From an uncultured Eubacteriales bacterium (GTDB taxonomy: Bacteria; Bacillota; Clostridia; Lachnospirales; Anaerotignaceae), in assembly GCA_959604475.1 (NCBI GenBank), contig CAUHBX010000008.1:1-12351 (forward strand): 12,351 nt of DNA, written 5' to 3'. A model generated the notes under the pieces. It was not told where the DNA came from, ran no database searches, and saw only the letters and a list, made by a program, of their open reading frames with translations. Both the position numbers and the translations under genes were made by a program. This document shows, one piece after another, positions 1 to 6,249 of this stretch. Numbering within the stretch: the first letter of the stretch is position 1; every line of letters starts with the position of its first letter.

Positions 1-159
1 ATAAACAAGGTAAAAGATGAAATTGGCAAAGCTGACGTTATCGTACTGGCGCAGGCATCAATGGCTGCGGCTTTGGCAGACTGTAAGGGGCTTGACCTAA
101 GCAAAATTCTTACCAGCCCGCTTCTGGGCATACTTAAGCTTAAGAGAATTTTAGAATAA
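1..159 (+). CDS. Asp/Glu racemase-family protein, C-terminal fragment
   Basis: This is the last 52 codons of a gene that begins outside the window, open from base 1 and ending in TAA. The visible protein contains ADVIVLAQASMAAAL followed by ILTSPLLGILKLKRILE. In the Asp/Glu/hydantoin racemase superfamily the segment with the second catalytic cysteine is followed by a hydrophobic strand ending in AQ-[AG]-S-M and then by a 'P-V-L-[ST]-S-P' type strand close to the C-terminus, and this tail matches that pattern. The catalytic cysteines lie upstream and cannot be checked. The family includes amino-acid racemases and decarboxylases of small dicarboxylates, so the substrate cannot be given. It faces the AEC permease tail to tail. 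Family assignment is moderately sure; the reaction is unknown. Confidence 0.65.
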   Translation: MNKVKDEIGKADVIVLAQASMAAALADCKGLDLSKILTSPLLGILKLKRILE

Positions 160-205
160 AAAAGGAAACGGACGTGGCATCAGGGGAGAAGTCCACGTCT
201 GTTTC
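158..205 (-). terminator. Intrinsic terminator, reading leftward
   Basis: A 13-bp stem pairs 165-177 with 193-205 (one G-U pair) around a 15-base loop. Read on the minus strand it is followed at once by six T (the A-run at 158-163), as expected of a rho-independent terminator for transcripts from the permease side. Read on the plus strand there is no T-run after it. It begins right after the racemase stop codon and probably separates the two convergent genes. Confidence 0.6.
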
Positions 206-369
206 AGAAGAAGAATTGGGATATTAAAAAACATTGGGGTGTTTTCTAAACTTTTTTATTAACCCGGCAATTTGCGAGGAAGCCGGGCTAAATATGAAAG
301 GAGCATAAAGCAGTCGATTGCTTGGCGGCAGCTTTTAATTTTTATTTTAATTGGCTCCTTTTACTGACA
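206..369. other. Hairpin-rich spacer between racemase and permease genes
   Basis: No coding potential is seen. The stretch holds three further inverted repeats. A weak AAAACA/TGTTTT hairpin at 228-245 is followed by T6 at 252-257 and could be a weak rightward terminator for the racemase gene. CCCGGC/GCCGGG pairs 263-268 with 282-287 and has no T-run on either side. A long outer stem AAAGGAGC/GCTCCTTT pairs 297-304 with 354-361 and encloses a small AAGCA/TGCTT hairpin (308-323). These may simply be stacked terminators; no known RNA family was recognised. Confidence 0.4.
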
Positions 370-1302
370 TTAAATAAAAAGCAGTCCTATAAACGGTATT
401 GTTATCAGGCAGAACAGGGTTGACACAAATGTAAGCCTTCCTGCGAAGTCAACGTCTCCGCCATGCTCCCCCGCAAATGTGGCACAGTTTCCCGAGCACG
501 GCATGCCGAATGACAATACCAATACGGCGAACACTATAGAGTCCGCTATTAAATTTTTACCTATCAAATATATTGCTAAAGGCACTAGAATCAGCCTTAT
601 AATCGATACCGCATAAACTTTCCAGTCTGTAAACGCCTCTGACATTTTGCTCTTCGACATAACCATGCCGATATACATCATTGCCAGCGGTGTTATTGTC
701 CCGCTTATTCCTGTCGTTGCGGACCTAATGGAGCTGGGCAGCTTGATTCCGGCGGCAAATAACACCAACCCTATTACCATTGCTATATTAAGCGGTGAAA
801 TCAGCCTTTTGGCGGCGGAGGCCTTTGCGCCTTCCTTCCATCCGTACTTAATAATAAGCTGAACTCCGAATGTAAACATTACTATCTGTACAGGGATATT
901 TAAAAATGCCGCATAAAGCAGGGCGTCACTTCCCAAAACCGCCTCAATTACGGGAAAGCCCATAAAAAGGTTGTTTGAGAACATTATCATAAATATCCAT
1001 ATACCCTTTTGGTCTCTTTCAATTCTAAATATTTTTGCCGTTATAATTCCAACTATGTATGATGTTACGTAAATAATCAGGCTTATTACAAAAAGAGACA
1101 AACCGTTGGACAGCATTTCCGGTGTATAGTCTGTCTGAAGAGTGTTAATTGTAAGGCATGGAATACATACCCACATCAGCAGCTTTACCAGTCCAGCTTG
1201 AAATTTTTCATCAACTACATCTTTCTTTCTGATAATATATCCGATGAATATATAGACAAACAGCGTTACAAGCTTATCCAGTACAGCTAAAAATGCCTCC
1301 AT
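370..1302 (-). CDS. AEC (auxin efflux carrier) family permease
   Basis: A 310-residue integral membrane protein, the usual length for bacterial AEC permeases (about 300-320), built almost entirely of hydrophobic segments consistent with roughly ten membrane helices. Family marks are FSNNLFMGFPV at residues 108-118, which opens the central helix pair, GTITPLAMMYIGM at 201-213, and MPCSGNCATFAGEHGGD near 267-283 in the C-terminal half, where two broken helices are thought to form the transport site. Characterised bacterial relatives move malate, malonate or other small carboxylates, but the substrate here cannot be read from the sequence. The ATG start follows a GAAAGGG ribosome binding site. 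The gene is divergent from a GntR regulator, with a sigma-A promoter and a palindrome at its expected transcription start, so ligand-controlled repression is likely. Confidence 0.88.
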   Translation of the reverse strand: MEAFLAVLDKLVTLFVYIFIGYIIRKKDVVDEKFQAGLVKLLMWVCIPCLTINTLQTDYTPEMLSNGLSLFVISLIIYVTSYIVGIITAKIFRIERDQKGIWIFMIMFSNNLFMGFPVIEAVLGSDALLYAAFLNIPVQIVMFTFGVQLIIKYGWKEGAKASAAKRLISPLNIAMVIGLVLFAAGIKLPSSIRSATTGISGTITPLAMMYIGMVMSKSKMSEAFTDWKVYAVSIIRLILVPLAIYLIGKNLIADSIVFAVLVLSFGMPCSGNCATFAGEHGGDVDFAGRLTFVSTLFCLITIPFIGLLFI

Positions 1303-1353
1303 TAAATAATTCGCCCTTTCTAATCTGTTTACAATATGTTTTATTCAGTTTTG

Positions 1354-1367
1354 TTGTCTGTTTACAA
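1354..1367. promoter_or_regulatory. Candidate GntR operator 1 (TTGT-N6-ACAA)
   Basis: TTGT CTGTTT ACAA is a palindrome with 4-bp arms and 6-bp spacing, the same design as the site at 1446-1459. It overlaps the predicted start of permease transcription, where a bound repressor would block initiation. The 11-mer TCTGTTTACAA that makes up most of it also occurs at 1324-1334, exactly 33 bp away (about three helical turns), as a possible half-site. FCD-type GntR regulators generally bind short palindromes with T-n-G-T and A-C-n-A arms. Binding is inferred. Confidence 0.45.
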
Positions 1368-1371
1368 GTTG

Positions 1372-1400
1372 ATTGTATATCCATTATAAGCCTTTGTCAA
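1372..1400 (-). promoter_or_regulatory. Sigma-A promoter of the AEC permease gene
   Basis: On the minus strand TTGACA (complement of 1395-1400) is separated by exactly 17 bases from TACAAT (complement of 1372-1377). This is a perfect -35 and a 5/6 -10 at the ideal spacing. The transcription start is expected near 1365, about 65 bases before the ATG. The TTGT-N6-ACAA palindrome at 1354-1367 would lie on that start point. Confidence 0.7.
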
Positions 1401-1445
1401 TACTTTTTCAGTAATATTTTTCATAAAATAAAATAAATTATTGTT

Positions 1446-1459
1446 TTGTAGTCATACAA
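1446..1459. promoter_or_regulatory. Candidate GntR operator 2 (TTGTA-N4-TACAA)
   Basis: TTGTA GTCA TACAA is a perfect 5-bp inverted repeat that fits the same TTGT-N6-ACAA frame as operator 1, with its centre 92 bp away. It lies upstream of both predicted promoters, between the permease -35 and the regulator -35. It could serve autoregulation or DNA looping with operator 1. Confidence 0.42.
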
Positions 1460-1477
1460 CAAAATTGATTTTATATA

Positions 1478-1506
1478 TTTACATGTTCGTTTTTTTGATG
1501 TAAAAT
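1478..1506 (+). promoter_or_regulatory. Candidate promoter of the GntR regulator gene
   Basis: TTTACA (1478-1483) and TAAAAT (1501-1506) are separated by 17 bases, giving 5/6 matches to both sigma-A hexamers, about 40 bases before the ATG. The two hexamers fall within a TTTACAT/ATGTAAA inverted repeat (1478-1484 and 1498-1504) that may be coincidental. The region is very AT-rich, so other hexamer pairs are possible. Confidence 0.4.
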
Positions 1507-1545
1507 AATTATAAAATACGGTCTGTAGTCGGAGGTTATATAAAA

Positions 1546-2304
1546 ATGGACGAAGTAAAAAAGATAAATGACGATTTTCCATATGGATGTATATTATCTG
1601 GCATTGATAAAATCACTTCCGACTATCTGGTTGAGCAGTTTAAAAGTATGATATTGTCGGATAAATTCCCCGCCGGATATACCCTGCCAAACGAAAATAC
1701 CCTGTGCGAAAGGCTTGGTATCAGCAGAAGCACACTAAGGGAGGCCTTTAAGGTACTTTCGGCCTACGGACTTATTACAAGGACAAAGCATGGAACATTT
1801 ATAAACGACAGCAAGGATTTCAGTTCATCCCTGGTTATGGATTACAGCTTTGAGGAATCCAGCACTATTGAGATTTTGGAATTCAGAAAAATATTTGAGG
1901 CTGAGTCGGCCTATCTGGCGGCTCAGAACGCCACAACGGATGATATTAAAGAGCTAAAAAAGCTTATTATGAAAATGGAGGAAATAGGCAGCAGCAATCC
2001 GTCGGCACTTTCATATAATGATGTAGCCTTTCACTATATGATAGCTAACTGCACCCATAACAAACTGCTCATAAGCATAATGAAGCTTATATCTGATATG
2101 TATTACAAGGGAATTAGAAATCAGTTTGAAAAAATTGAGCATATCGGGGAGAAAACCACCTATGATGCTACAATTTTCCATCATAACAATATATTTGACG
2201 CAATACTATTAAAGGACTCCGAAGCCGCGGCAAAAGCCATGAGAAGACATATGGACTCGATACTTGATGAGGTATATAAGTCCGAGGAATGGAATAGAAA
2301 ATAA
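1546..2304 (+). CDS. GntR-family transcriptional regulator, FadR/FCD subfamily
   Basis: A 252-residue DNA-binding regulator with two domains. Residues about 24-87 form the winged helix-turn-helix, with the typical PAGYTLPNENTLCERLGISRS start, the recognition helix RSTLREAFKVLSAYGLI, and a wing around TKHGTF. Residues about 109-244 form an all-helical FCD ligand domain, showing EFRKIFEAE and the usual metal-ligand pattern of Asp159 and His163 (DVAFH), a histidine in FHHNN (212/213) and His235 (RRHMDSI). FCD regulators usually sense small organic acids, often through a bound metal ion. A GGAGG site 10 bases before the ATG fixes the start. It is divergent from the AEC permease and is most simply that gene's repressor, acting at the palindromes between them. 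Length and domain order are normal; only the ligand is unknown. Confidence 0.9.
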   Translation: MDEVKKINDDFPYGCILSGIDKITSDYLVEQFKSMILSDKFPAGYTLPNENTLCERLGISRSTLREAFKVLSAYGLITRTKHGTFINDSKDFSSSLVMDYSFEESSTIEILEFRKIFEAESAYLAAQNATTDDIKELKKLIMKMEEIGSSNPSALSYNDVAFHYMIANCTHNKLLISIMKLISDMYYKGIRNQFEKIEHIGEKTTYDATIFHHNNIFDAILLKDSEAAAKAMRRHMDSILDEVYKSEEWNRK

Positions 2305-2308
2305 AAGA

Positions 2309-2345
2309 AAGGCGCGGATAAAATCCGCGCCTGTTTTATTTTGTT
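2309..2345. terminator. Bidirectional intrinsic terminator
   Basis: A perfect 9-bp GC-rich stem pairs 2311-2319 with 2323-2331 around an AAA loop. It is followed on the plus strand by TGTTTTATTTTG and on the minus strand by TTTCTTTTATTTTC. It sits between the convergent regulator and surface-protein genes, a few bases from each stop codon, and should end both transcripts. Confidence 0.92.
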
Positions 2346-5300
2346 TATGCTGTTGGTGTTTGTGCCGCTGTTACAGTTATAACAAATGTTCCTGTCATTT
2401 CTCTGTTGTCAACAGTTGCTTTTGCGGTAATAGTTGCCGTGCCTGTATTTACAGGAGTTACTGTACCGCCGCTTACTGTAGCTACATTTGTATCCGAACT
2501 GCTCCATGTGAATGCGGGCACAGGTGTAGTCGTGCCATCAGGCTTTACAGAAGCCGTAAGCGTTGCTGTACTTCCCATTGCAACACTGTTGGAACCGGTA
2601 ATCTCTATTCTTTTTTCGGTTACTGTCGTAACCGTTATGCTTGCAGTACCGGTTCCAACAACGTTTACAACACCATTATTTACTGTAACGATGCTTGTAT
2701 TACTGCTGTTCCATGTTACATTTGTATTTGTCGCTCCCTCTGGGCTGATTGTGGGCTTTAAAGTGATAGTATCTCCGCTTACAAGCGTAGCGCTTGCAGG
2801 ACTGAGTGTTACTCCAGTTACCTCTACATTAGCAGGAGTAACCGTAACTGAGCATTTAGCTGTTTTTCCACCGGCTGTTGCCGTAATTGTGGCTGATCCT
2901 GCCGCTACTGCTGTTACAGTACCATTTGATACAGTAGCTACTGATTCGTTGCTTGATGTCCATGTAACTTCTGTTTCGGAAGGCATAACCGTTGCCATTA
3001 TTGTTTCTGATTTACCTGCTTCAATTGCCAAGGAAGTAGGATTAACAGATAATGTTACTTCCACCTTTGTGCCGTCTTTTTTAGCGCTCTCAAACGTTGC
3101 TTTTGCGCTGTTTAAAGCTGTTACAGCGTTTGCTATTTCAGTGGCTGTGGCATGCTCTTTTTTATTTACTTCTTCAGCCGCAGTTATTGCGGATTCAAAA
3201 GCACCCATTTCTTCCGATGTAACCCACTTTTTGGTTGTCGGTATGTCACTGCCGTCGGTCGAGGTCTCTATATTAGCCTTTGCTGACTTTGCTTGGCTGA
3301 TTGCCTCGGTAAGTTCCGTTTTGCTTGCGGCCGTTACGGTTACAGTGCATGTGGCTGTCTTTCCGCCGTCAGCTGTTGTTACAGTAATAGTTACTGGAGC
3401 ACTTGTTACTTTACTAGCAGTAACAGTACCATCTGATTCAACCGAAACAGCGTCATTTCCGCTGCTCCATGTGACATTCTGATTGCTGGCATTTTCAGGT
3501 GTTATTGTAGCCGTAAGCTTTTCGCTTTTTCCTACTTCCAAAGTAAATTCATTTTTATCAAGTGTAACTCCTGTTACACCTATTGTTGCCTCATTTACTT
3601 TTACTGTACATTTTGCCTCAAAGTTACCCGCTTTAGCAGTTATTGTAGCTTCTCCTGCAGCTACAGCAGTTACTTTTCCATTTCCATCTACGGTTGCAAT
3701 ATTAGTTTTATCGGATGACCACGCTACAGTATCCGTTGAGTTACTCGGTGTGACTGTAGCCGTTAAAGTTTCGTTTCCGCCAACTGTTAAATCCAATGTA
3801 GTTTTATTAATGCTTATTTCTGTTGCGGGTATCTGTTTTTCTGTTACAGTTACAATACATTTGTCCGTTTCGTTTCCATCTTCAGTTTTTACAGTAATAA
3901 CAGCATCTCCTTCTTTATGAGGCGTAACAACGCCATTAGCGTCAACACTTGCTATTGTCGCGTCACTGCTTGACCATACAACCTTCTTGTTAGTTGCGTT
4001 GCTGGGAGTTACAGTAGCTTTAAGTGTTAAAGTTGAGCCTATGGTAAGGTTTGCTGTCTTTTTGTCAAGGCTTACGCCCGTAACGGAAACACCGGTTTGA
4101 ATACCAGAGCTCATATCTATATTTCCGCTTCCGCTTGTACTTTCTACCTTTCCAGTTCCAGTGACCTCAACTTTGGATTTAGCTGTAAGCGATTTTATTA
4201 CAGGAGATGAGCCACTTAACTTAATTGTTGAGTCTTTAGCGCTTGATCCGATTGTAATACTATCTACCGTATGCCCGTAAATTTCAAGCTTACCTTTTTT
4301 GTCAAAATTAACTGTGTATGCATTTGCCTTAAGCGTAAGATTTGCATCAGTATCTTCCAAAATAATTTTATTCAGTTTATATGTCGAATTAATAATTGTG
4401 TTATTTCTTACCCTTATTGTTCCGTCTACGTCAGTATTGTTTTTAAATTCAAGATTGACTGGAGTTGAACTGTTCTTATCAGCAATTATGTCGCCGCTTA
4501 TATCGCAGTCATCAAACTCTACGGAGTTCTTTCCGCCTCCGTATACTTTTACATCACCTTTTACAGTTACATCATCAAGATAAACATTGCTGTTTCCTAC
4601 GCTTTTATCTATAGTAAGGTCACCGTAAATAGTTGTTCCGTCAAGCTTTACATCGTCAGCCTTTATAGTAACGTCGTCATATTTTCCACCGTTTATTTTT
4701 TTGTCGTCTTTTGTAATAGTCAAATCATCATACCTTGAGCTGCTTGATGACCCCGAGCTGCTTGATGAGCTTGTATAATCCGGTTTATCCGCGCCGTTCT
4801 TTCGGTTCAGGTCATCAGGCTTAATGCTTGACGTTACTCCGCTTACATATACGGTCATTGTATCAATATCGCCTTTGCCTGTAATCTTAATCTTGTCATA
4901 GATATCCATATCCTTGACGTCGGCACTGCTGAAGTTGATTGTCGCCCTGTCAGCGTTCTTAGTAGCTGTAAAACTCTTAATAACTGTGCTTGAAAGAAGT
5001 CTGAGATCCGTCTCAGCGTCAAGAGTAAATTCATTTATACTTGCGTCAATAGTGATTTTGTCCGAAAACTCCTTATCAACAGTTACGCTGTCATATCCTT
5101 TGCCCTCAAGCTTACCTACCTTAAGGAACGTAGTGTTTTTAACTTCTGTGTCGCCCTTTGTCTTAAAGGTCGTGTCAGAATAATTCATTTCAAGGTTTTT
5201 GATATCACAGTCATCGGCTGTAATTGTTCCGCCGCCCTTTACTATAAGAGTTCCCTTAACGGTTACATTATCAAGGCTCACTGCTTTACTCTTAAGGCTG

Positions 5301-6007
5301 CTGGAAATTATAAGGTCGCCTTTAATTGTCATATCCTTAAGAGATGTCTTTTCAAGAGTATAGTCCTCTTTCGTTTCCTTTTCTTCATCCTTATCAGTTG
5401 TCTTACCGTCATAATTAAGAGCCTTATCAAGCGCTATAACAGCCTCTGCCCTTGAAAGCACCCTGTCCGCCTTAAAGCTTCCGTCAGGATAGCCTGCCAT
5501 GATTTTTGCCTTTGAAACCGCGCCTACATAGCCTACTGACCATGAAGGTATATAACGGTAATCGTTATATGCAGCGGCGCTGGTAAAGTTTGTTTCCAAT
5601 TCAAGAATCTTGGAAATCATAACGGCCGCTTCCTGTCTAGTTACGGAATCGTTAGGACGGAAGGAACCGTCCGGGTCGCCCTTAACATAGCCTGCGGATA
5701 CGCCCTTCTGGATTTCATCATAACCCCAGTAGTTTGTATTTACATCCCTGAAATAGGCATTTCCTTTCTTCGTGTATCCCATTGCTTTATTTACAAGAAC
5801 AACAAATTCTGCCCTTGTAATAGAATTATCCGGTTTGAATGTGCCATCAGGATAACCGCTTATGTATCCCTTTGAAGTCCATTGGGTAATTGTGCCCTTT
5901 GCCCAATGACCGCTTATATCGCTCGGCGAAGCCGCCAATGCTGACACGCTCATAGCCATTGATAAAGTAAGCGCAGCGGCTACTGCCATTCCTCTCTTCT
6001 TTTTCAT
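2345..6007 (-). CDS. SLH-anchored surface protein with beta-helix and Big_2 domains
   Basis: A 1220-residue secreted protein. I start it at the ATG at 6005-6007, 8 bases after GGAGG; the longer frame begins at a GTG touching that Shine-Dalgarno. In order: signal peptide (1-26, KKKR then a hydrophobic core and ALA-A); three SLH domains (about 29-74, 85-138, 148-200, with GYPDGTFKPDNSITRAE-type motifs), which bind secondary cell-wall polymer; an acidic linker; a beta-helix-like module (220-397); a Ser linker (413-425); a second, related beta-helix-like module (426-637); Big_2 Ig-like domains 1-3 (640-892); a FIVAR-like helical segment (894-981); Big_2 domains 4-6 (982-1214). There is no LPXTG motif and no catalytic domain that I recognise. 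Domain 5 is about ten residues short. It is probably an abundant cell-surface or S-layer protein; a binding or adhesion role is inference. Confidence 0.9.
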   Translation of the reverse strand: MKKKRGMAVAAALTLSMAMSVSALAASPSDISGHWAKGTITQWTSKGYISGYPDGTFKPDNSITRAEFVVLVNKAMGYTKKGNAYFRDVNTNYWGYDEIQKGVSAGYVKGDPDGSFRPNDSVTRQEAAVMISKILELETNFTSAAAYNDYRYIPSWSVGYVGAVSKAKIMAGYPDGSFKADRVLSRAEAVIALDKALNYDGKTTDKDEEKETKEDYTLEKTSLKDMTIKGDLIISSSLKSKAVSLDNVTVKGTLIVKGGGTITADDCDIKNLEMNYSDTTFKTKGDTEVKNTTFLKVGKLEGKGYDSVTVDKEFSDKITIDASINEFTLDAETDLRLLSSTVIKSFTATKNADRATINFSSADVKDMDIYDKIKITGKGDIDTMTVYVSGVTSSIKPDDLNRKNGADKPDYTSSSSSSGSSSSSRYDDLTITKDDKKINGGKYDDVTIKADDVKLDGTTIYGDLTIDKSVGNSNVYLDDVTVKGDVKVYGGGKNSVEFDDCDISGDIIADKNSSTPVNLEFKNNTDVDGTIRVRNNTIINSTYKLNKIILEDTDANLTLKANAYTVNFDKKGKLEIYGHTVDSITIGSSAKDSTIKLSGSSPVIKSLTAKSKVEVTGTGKVESTSGSGNIDMSSGIQTGVSVTGVSLDKKTANLTIGSTLTLKATVTPSNATNKKVVWSSSDATIASVDANGVVTPHKEGDAVITVKTEDGNETDKCIVTVTEKQIPATEISINKTTLDLTVGGNETLTATVTPSNSTDTVAWSSDKTNIATVDGNGKVTAVAAGEATITAKAGNFEAKCTVKVNEATIGVTGVTLDKNEFTLEVGKSEKLTATITPENASNQNVTWSSGNDAVSVESDGTVTASKVTSAPVTITVTTADGGKTATCTVTVTAASKTELTEAISQAKSAKANIETSTDGSDIPTTKKWVTSEEMGAFESAITAAEEVNKKEHATATEIANAVTALNSAKATFESAKKDGTKVEVTLSVNPTSLAIEAGKSETIMATVMPSETEVTWTSSNESVATVSNGTVTAVAAGSATITATAGGKTAKCSVTVTPANVEVTGVTLSPASATLVSGDTITLKPTISPEGATNTNVTWNSSNTSIVTVNNGVVNVVGTGTASITVTTVTEKRIEITGSNSVAMGSTATLTASVKPDGTTTPVPAFTWSSSDTNVATVSGGTVTPVNTGTATITAKATVDNREMTGTFVITVTAAQTPTA
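2366..4090 (-). repeat. Six Big_2 Ig-like domain repeats, split by a FIVAR-like insert
   Basis: The encoded repeats of about 80 residues share the pattern V-T-G-V-x-L, then L-x-x-G-x-x-x-x-L-x-A-T-V-x-P, W-S-S-x-x-x-x-I-A-T-V, G-x-V-T-A-x-x-x-G-x-A-x-I-T and C-x-V-T-V. Repeats 1-3 precede and 4-6 follow a segment at 3065-3328 rich in Ala, Glu and Lys that looks helical and resembles FIVAR domains (WVTSEEMGAFESAITAAEEV, then ATATEIANAVTALNSAKATF). Repeats 1-4 carry a single cysteine, in or near the last strand; it is absent from 5 and 6. Such arrays are usual stalks of bacterial surface proteins. Confidence 0.82.
2587..2660. repeat. Nested 74-bp inverted repeat inside the surface-protein gene
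   Basis: Bases 2587-2600 and 2647-2660 are perfect 14-bp inverted copies (TGTTGGAACCGGTA and its complement), separated by 46 bases. Inside them is a second perfect inverted repeat, CGGTTAC-TGTC-GTAACCG, at 2617-2634. The pair spans the boundary of Ig domains 5 and 6, where domain 5 lacks its usual last strand. It could form a cruciform, or a hairpin in the mRNA. Confidence 0.75.
4737..4768 (-). repeat. 18-bp imperfect tandem repeat coding the serine linker
   Basis: The 14-mer GAGCTGCTTGATGA occurs at 4737-4750 and again at 4755-4768, an 18-bp period (six codons). On the coding strand it gives most of a run of twelve serines with one glycine between the two beta-helix-like modules. The period keeps the frame, so copy-number change would only alter linker length. 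Confidence 0.7.
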
Positions 6008-6210
6008 CTTCCACACCTCCGTAATATTTTCGTTAAAACATTAATTATTCTATAACTTTACTCTATCCTATTGTACTAAAATATACAACCGCTTTCGACC
6101 TTTAGTAAGAAATCCTTAATAAATTGTAATATTTGTAATAAACGCTAACCTTTAGTTATACAATCTTCCCTATTATATTAGACACTTCAGCATTGAAAAA
6201 AGTTTTATCT
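6008..6210 (-). promoter_or_regulatory. Leader and promoter region of the surface-protein gene
   Basis: About 200 AT-rich bases lie between the upstream terminator and the ATG. On the minus strand a perfect TATAAT (complement of 6172-6177) has only a weak -35 (TTTTCA, 16-base spacing), and a TACAAT lies nearer the gene (complement of 6070-6075). If the distal element is used, the leader is about 160 bases, which would suit an abundant surface protein. The 9-mer ACTAAAGGT occurs twice on this strand, exactly 50 bp apart (complements of 6098-6106 and 6148-6156), each followed within a few bases by AGCG. GGAGG (complement of 6016-6020) lies 8 bases from the ATG. No known riboswitch was recognised. 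Confidence 0.45.
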
Positions 6211-6243
6211 TAAATAAAAAAGTACCGGATTACGGTACTTTTT
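6211..6243 (-). terminator. Intrinsic terminator of the prmA-to-glycerate-kinase operon
   Basis: An 11-bp stem pairs 6217-6227 with 6233-6243 (GTACCG/CGGTAC with flanking A/T pairs) around a 5-base loop. It starts 6 bases after the glycerate kinase stop codon and is followed on the minus strand by TTTTTTATTT. It isolates the operon from the surface-protein gene downstream. Confidence 0.9.
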
Positions 6244-6249
6244 ATACTT

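Noticed and set aside
2264..2761. 165-codon cysteine-rich plus-strand frame overlapping the regulator's end
   Set aside because: It runs through the strong terminator and antisense to the surface-protein gene. The cysteines arise from GT/AC-rich codons in another frame.
2406..3920. Long plus-strand reading frames (358 and 145 codons) opposite the surface-protein gene
   Set aside because: They are the antisense of Ig-domain coding sequence, whose Thr/Val-rich codons reverse to Ser/Val-rich codons without stops. They lack good ribosome binding sites and resemble no family.
2366..4090. Repeated short motifs that might suggest a CRISPR array
   Set aside because: The repeats are diverged, in frame, and encode Ig-like domains. 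There are no identical repeats with regular unique spacers.
6008..6016. GTG start three codons before the surface protein's ATG
   Set aside because: The GTG touches the GGAGG itself, so a ribosome could not use it with that site. The ATG has 8-base spacing and gives a standard signal peptide.
6008..6249. A riboswitch or T-box in the surface-protein leader
   Set aside because: I could not find the conserved core of any known class. Only the terminator of the upstream operon and a short direct repeat are evident.
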